Under the pieces are notes generated by a model that worked only from the letters and a program-made list of their open reading frames with translations, searched no databases and was not told where the DNA came from. A stretch of 64,000 nt of DNA from Terriglobia bacterium (GTDB lineage: Bacteria > Acidobacteriota > Terriglobia > Bryobacterales > Bryobacteraceae): NCBI GenBank assembly GCA_020073445.1, contig JAIQFE010000026.1:25016-89015 (forward strand). The letters are read 5' to 3'. Position numbers and translations under genes: made by a program. Position 1 is the first letter of the stretch; each line of letters starts with the position of its first letter. Of this stretch, positions 61,612-64,000 are shown piece after piece.

Positions 61612-62358
61612 GTGCAAGCAACCAAGCTTGGTCGAAAGCTGCAGTACTTAATCGTGGCGGCTGTCCTCGGCGTTGCCCCGACTTGTTTTGCGGCAGAGAC
61701 TGCGAGCATGACGCTGACGGGAGTCGGGACGAACGGCGCTTTGGGCGGTGTGTACGTTGGCCCCTATGTCGGCACGATTGACACGGTGAAAACCCAACTT
61801 ATCTGCGATGATTTCGCAGATGAAAGTTATATCCCCGAAAGCTGGACCGCGGACGTTTACAGCCTGTCGGACTACACGAGTCTAAGGTTTTATAACAGCA
61901 GCAATCCGTCGGCGACGCAGATAGGTTATGAAGAGGTTGCTTGGCTGAGCCAGCAGCTGACCAACCAGAGCTTGGGCTTGGCAACTGCGATTTCGTGCAC
62001 CACAACGTCCAGTATCAACTGTGCGGGAGATATTCAATATGCGATCTGGGCTGTCTTTAGTAGTCCAGCGGCCCTTAACCAGCTGAGCTCCGGCGATCCA
62101 AACCGTACAAATGCCCAAGCCTGGCTTGACCAGGCTGCATTACAGTACAGCACAGGGGACTACTCCAACGTCTCCATATACACAGCGGTGCCTGGCACCG
62201 CCATGTGTGGTACTGTCCATTGCCCGTCTAGCCCACTGACGCCGCAAGAATTCGTTGTTGTGAGGACGCCTGAACCGCCCGGCCTCGCCGTTCTGGGAAT
62301 CGATTTCTCGGCGATCGGCGTCCTGATCTTATTCTTCAGACGTAAGATCACTAACTAA
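61612..62358 (+). CDS. PEP-CTERM sorting-domain protein, paralogue
   Basis: 248 residues from GTG with a strong AAGGAG ribosome binding site 5-6 nt upstream (61601-61606). The signal peptide ends at about TCFA. The mature part has QLICDDFADESYIPESW, YEEVAWLSQQL and GDIQYAIWAVFSSP, which parallel the protein at 59491. The end is TPEPPGLAVLGIDFSAIGVL followed by FFRRKITN, a PEP-CTERM anchor with Thr instead of Val before PEP. The family is known from other exosortase bacteria only as secreted proteins of unknown role. Confidence 0.86.
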   Translation: MQATKLGRKLQYLIVAAVLGVAPTCFAAETASMTLTGVGTNGALGGVYVGPYVGTIDTVKTQLICDDFADESYIPESWTADVYSLSDYTSLRFYNSSNPSATQIGYEEVAWLSQQLTNQSLGLATAISCTTTSSINCAGDIQYAIWAVFSSPAALNQLSSGDPNRTNAQAWLDQAALQYSTGDYSNVSIYTAVPGTAMCGTVHCPSSPLTPQEFVVVRTPEPPGLAVLGIDFSAIGVLILFFRRKITN

Positions 62359-62691
62359 TCGGTAAGCCATCCCGAACGTCCTTACGCGAGCTCCACAAAT
62401 GCCCTTTCCTGAAATCAGCGCTCGACCAGGACTGGGCCTAGCACGCTAGACGATTCTGGCCGGAATAACGTGTGGCCCTCATCGTTTCGCTCCAACATGC
62501 CTTTGCGCTGGTCGGCTTTGCGCTGGTCGGCTTGCAGTCTGTTGTAAGATTAATTATCTTGCGAACTGAGCGCCGCCGAGGCTTGGCGCCTCGCCAGTGG
62601 AGGCTCGAATATTCTAAGCCGCGGAACAGAGGAATAAGTCACTGAGGGACGGTTTCGATTACACAATTGAGGAGTCCGGTTCAACGTAGCC
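62359..62691. other. Intergenic region before the ExeA-like ATPase gene
   Basis: 333 bp without a supported gene. It holds a perfect 15-bp tandem duplication (TTTGCGCTGGTCGGC, 62502-62516 and 62517-62531) and, 15 bp later, a 15-bp palindrome-like site AAGAT-TAATT-ATCTT (62546-62560) in an AT-rich patch. The second could be an operator or promoter element of the rightward ATPase gene. Confidence 0.5.
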
Positions 62692-63531
62692 ATGTACGAG
62701 AGATTCTTTGGCTTGGAAATGACCCCCTTTTCGATGGTGCCAGACGCGAACTGCGTCCATCTCACCACACAACACGGTGACGCGATCGCCGGATTGGCCT
62801 TCGGAATTATGGAGCGCCGGGGATACCTAATATTGACTGGGGAAGCTGGCTTGGGGAAAACCACGGCTCTTGGCGCCCTATGGAAGTTGGTAGATCGTTC
62901 GAAGGCTCGATCAAGTCTGATATTCAATCCGACTCTCACCGCACCCGAATTTTTAGAAACGGTCTTGCTTGGATTTGGCTTTCAAAATATCCCTTCTAGC
63001 AAGGCCCAGCGTTTGAAAATTCTCCAAGACTTTCTGGTTCGGTCCGATTCTGAAAGAACCGTTGCGACTTTAATCGTAGATGAAGCCCACAAATTGAGTA
63101 TTGAGCTGCTCGAAGAAATTCGACTACTCGGCAATTTTGAAGCCTCCAATCACAAGCTCCTCCAGATTGTGCTCGCCGGCCAAAATGAACTTGTTGACAG
63201 GCTGAACCTGCCGGAGCTATGGCAACTCAAACAACGAATCGCGATTCGGCTGTCTCTCAAGCACCTGGATCATCAAGCCGTGGAAGAGTACATCAAGTTT
63301 CGCTGGCGCCATGCGGGCGGTACGAGCAATACACCTTTCACGGAAGGTGCAATCGAAGCCGTGGCCGACTGGTCGGGGGGCGTACCGAGATTGATCAACG
63401 GTATCTGCGACAATGCCCTGCTGATGGCGTTTGCGGAAGAAACCCGCACGGTTGAAACACAACACATTCGCGAAGCTTGTCAGGAGCTCGACCTACCATC
63501 TTGGTCGCCAAAAGTCCGTCACGCCACGTGA
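62692..63531 (+). CDS. ExeA-like AAA ATPase, exosortase-system associated
   Basis: 279 residues. MYERFFGLEMTPFSMVPD is the typical N-terminus of the ExeA/GspA-like group. Walker A GEAGLGKTT, Walker B TLIVDEAHKL, the sensor region LQIVLAGQNEL, and WSGGVPRLINGICDNALL complete an AAA domain. Members next to exosortase and exopolysaccharide genes (PrsK/EpsG-linked ATPase group) are thought to power or regulate export, but their role is not proven. No peptidoglycan-binding or membrane segment is fused. It is the only plus-strand housekeeping-like gene of the right side. Confidence 0.87.
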   Translation: MYERFFGLEMTPFSMVPDANCVHLTTQHGDAIAGLAFGIMERRGYLILTGEAGLGKTTALGALWKLVDRSKARSSLIFNPTLTAPEFLETVLLGFGFQNIPSSKAQRLKILQDFLVRSDSERTVATLIVDEAHKLSIELLEEIRLLGNFEASNHKLLQIVLAGQNELVDRLNLPELWQLKQRIAIRLSLKHLDHQAVEEYIKFRWRHAGGTSNTPFTEGAIEAVADWSGGVPRLINGICDNALLMAFAEETRTVETQHIREACQELDLPSWSPKVRHAT

Positions 63532-63542
63532 CATGCCCTCGA

Positions 63543-63590
63543 TAATTTAGACCAGCTAGACAGTCAGGTCAGAACCGACCGGCTAAATTA
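63543..63590. repeat. Imperfect inverted repeat downstream of the ATPase gene
   Basis: TAATTTAG (63543-63550) pairs with CTAAATTA (63583-63590), extended by two further C-G pairs past one bulged base. An inner GGTC/GACC pair lies between the arms. It could be a terminator for the ATPase gene or an end of a mobile element, since a transposase-like frame follows. Neither is proven. Confidence 0.35.
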
Positions 63591-63818
63591 CGCTGCCGAC
63601 TCTTTAAGATTGCCCGTGCTCTGTGCCCGTTTCCGTGCGGGCGACTCCGCTACTTCCGTCGCATCTATTTGGTCACAGTGGAAAGGACAATCCTCGCGAT
63701 CCATTTCATCCCTAGCCTCGTCATATTTGCACTCGCAGTGAGCTGGCCACTCTGGCTCGCGAAAGCTGTAGGAGATTGCCCGGAACTCCGTTGAAAGTTA
63801 GCGACTCTCGATCCTCAT
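63588..63818 (-). pseudogene. Small Cys/His ORF interrupted by a stop codon
   Basis: Reading from ATG 63818 gives six codons (MRIESR), then TAA at 63798-63800, and then 69 in-frame codons to TAA at 63588. The second part is protein-like, with a clear HCEC and DCPFHC pattern that suggests a small metal site, and charged helix-like segments between. No start codon other than an internal ATG lies after the stop. The gene is either disabled by a point mutation or starts differently. It lies 3 nt downstream of the transposase-like stop (63822) on the same strand. I do not recognise the family. Confidence 0.35.
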
Positions 63819-63821
63819 AGG

Positions 63822-64000
63822 CTACGCGACGGCGGCTCCTTTCGCAATCGGTTTCTTGGAAACGGCGTTAGCCATCGAGGACAGCAACAACGGAATCTGG
63901 CGATGACCGATCACCCTGCGGAACTGCCGCTCGGCGACGAGCAACCCTGAGCCAACCCATCGCTCGATCTGATCGCCCGTCCGCCAACGCTTCACGTTCC
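63822..64000 (-). CDS. Transposase-like protein, C-terminal end (partial)
   Basis: The frame enters from the right edge and ends with TAG at 63822-63824, giving 58 residues. Landmarks are NVKRWRTGDQIERWVGSGLL, AERQFRRVIGHRQIPLLLSS and the basic tail AVSKKPIAKGAAVA. This resembles the C-terminal region of a bacterial transposase family in which a tryptophan- and arginine-rich motif precedes FRR...G.R..P.LL. The IS family cannot be named from this piece. The catalytic part lies outside the window. Confidence 0.45.
   Translation of the reverse strand, partial: NVKRWRTGDQIERWVGSGLLVAERQFRRVIGHRQIPLLLSSMANAVSKKPIAKGAAVA

Overview
The window looks like a chromosomal exopolysaccharide and exosortase region from a Gram-negative soil-type bacterium, most likely an Acidobacteriota member (Bryobacter/Solibacter-like). 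This assignment is an inference from gene content: an exosortase with PEP-CTERM substrates, a GumC-type chain-length protein, an ExeA-like ATPase, and very long fibronectin-III/quinoprotein-like secreted proteins. No rRNA, tRNA or CRISPR array was seen.

Left edge (1-4.7 kb): the end of a fibronectin-III repeat protein, a membrane-anchored glycosidase-like protein on the minus strand, and two plus-strand genes (a small membrane protein and a protein with two copies of a Cys-rich domain).

Core (4.76-58.24 kb): about 39 consecutive minus-strand genes, with no internal gap above about 265 bp. In order of transcription (right to left) these are: a NusG/RfaH-type antiterminator; the initiating sugar-phosphate transferase; genes for UDP-linked 2,3-diamino sugars (WecB-type epimerase, two DegT aminotransferases, two Gfo/Idh dehydrogenases, two left-handed beta-helix acyltransferases); deacetylase-like proteins, glycosyltransferases, methyltransferases and an asparagine-synthase-like protein; a Wzy/WaaL-type polymerase or ligase; a GDP-heptose branch (hddA, an SDR dehydratase, hddC, gmhA, and gmhB fused to a Wzx flippase); pyruvyl transferase and FemAB-like proteins; a five-gene nucleotide-sugar cassette (SDR, RmlC-like, SAF-dehydrogenase, RfbF-like, PIG-L); a 2530-residue FN3/LamG/propeller protein; a NodB deacetylase; the GumC/Wzz protein, tyrosine kinase, VanZ and exosortase; and a TPR lipoprotein. 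The layout fits Wzx/Wzy-type export of an exopolysaccharide coupled to exosortase sorting.

The leader of this block carries the most striking signal. An almost perfect ops/JUMPstart element (GGCGGTAGCCTGCT) lies about 70 nt upstream of the NusG-like gene, and its 3' half is a perfect 10-base complement of that gene's own ribosome binding site and start codon. This suggests an antiterminator-driven mega-operon with autoregulation at the level of RNA structure.

Right side (58.6-64 kb): plus-strand exosortase substrates. These are two micro-proteins of about 60 residues made of almost nothing but a signal peptide and a PEP-CTERM anchor, sharing a conserved upstream element, and two larger paralogous PEP-CTERM proteins. 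Also here are a VanZ protein carrying a LamG-like insert (minus strand) and an ExeA-like ATPase. The edge holds an interrupted small Cys/His ORF and the C-terminal end of a transposase-like reading frame.
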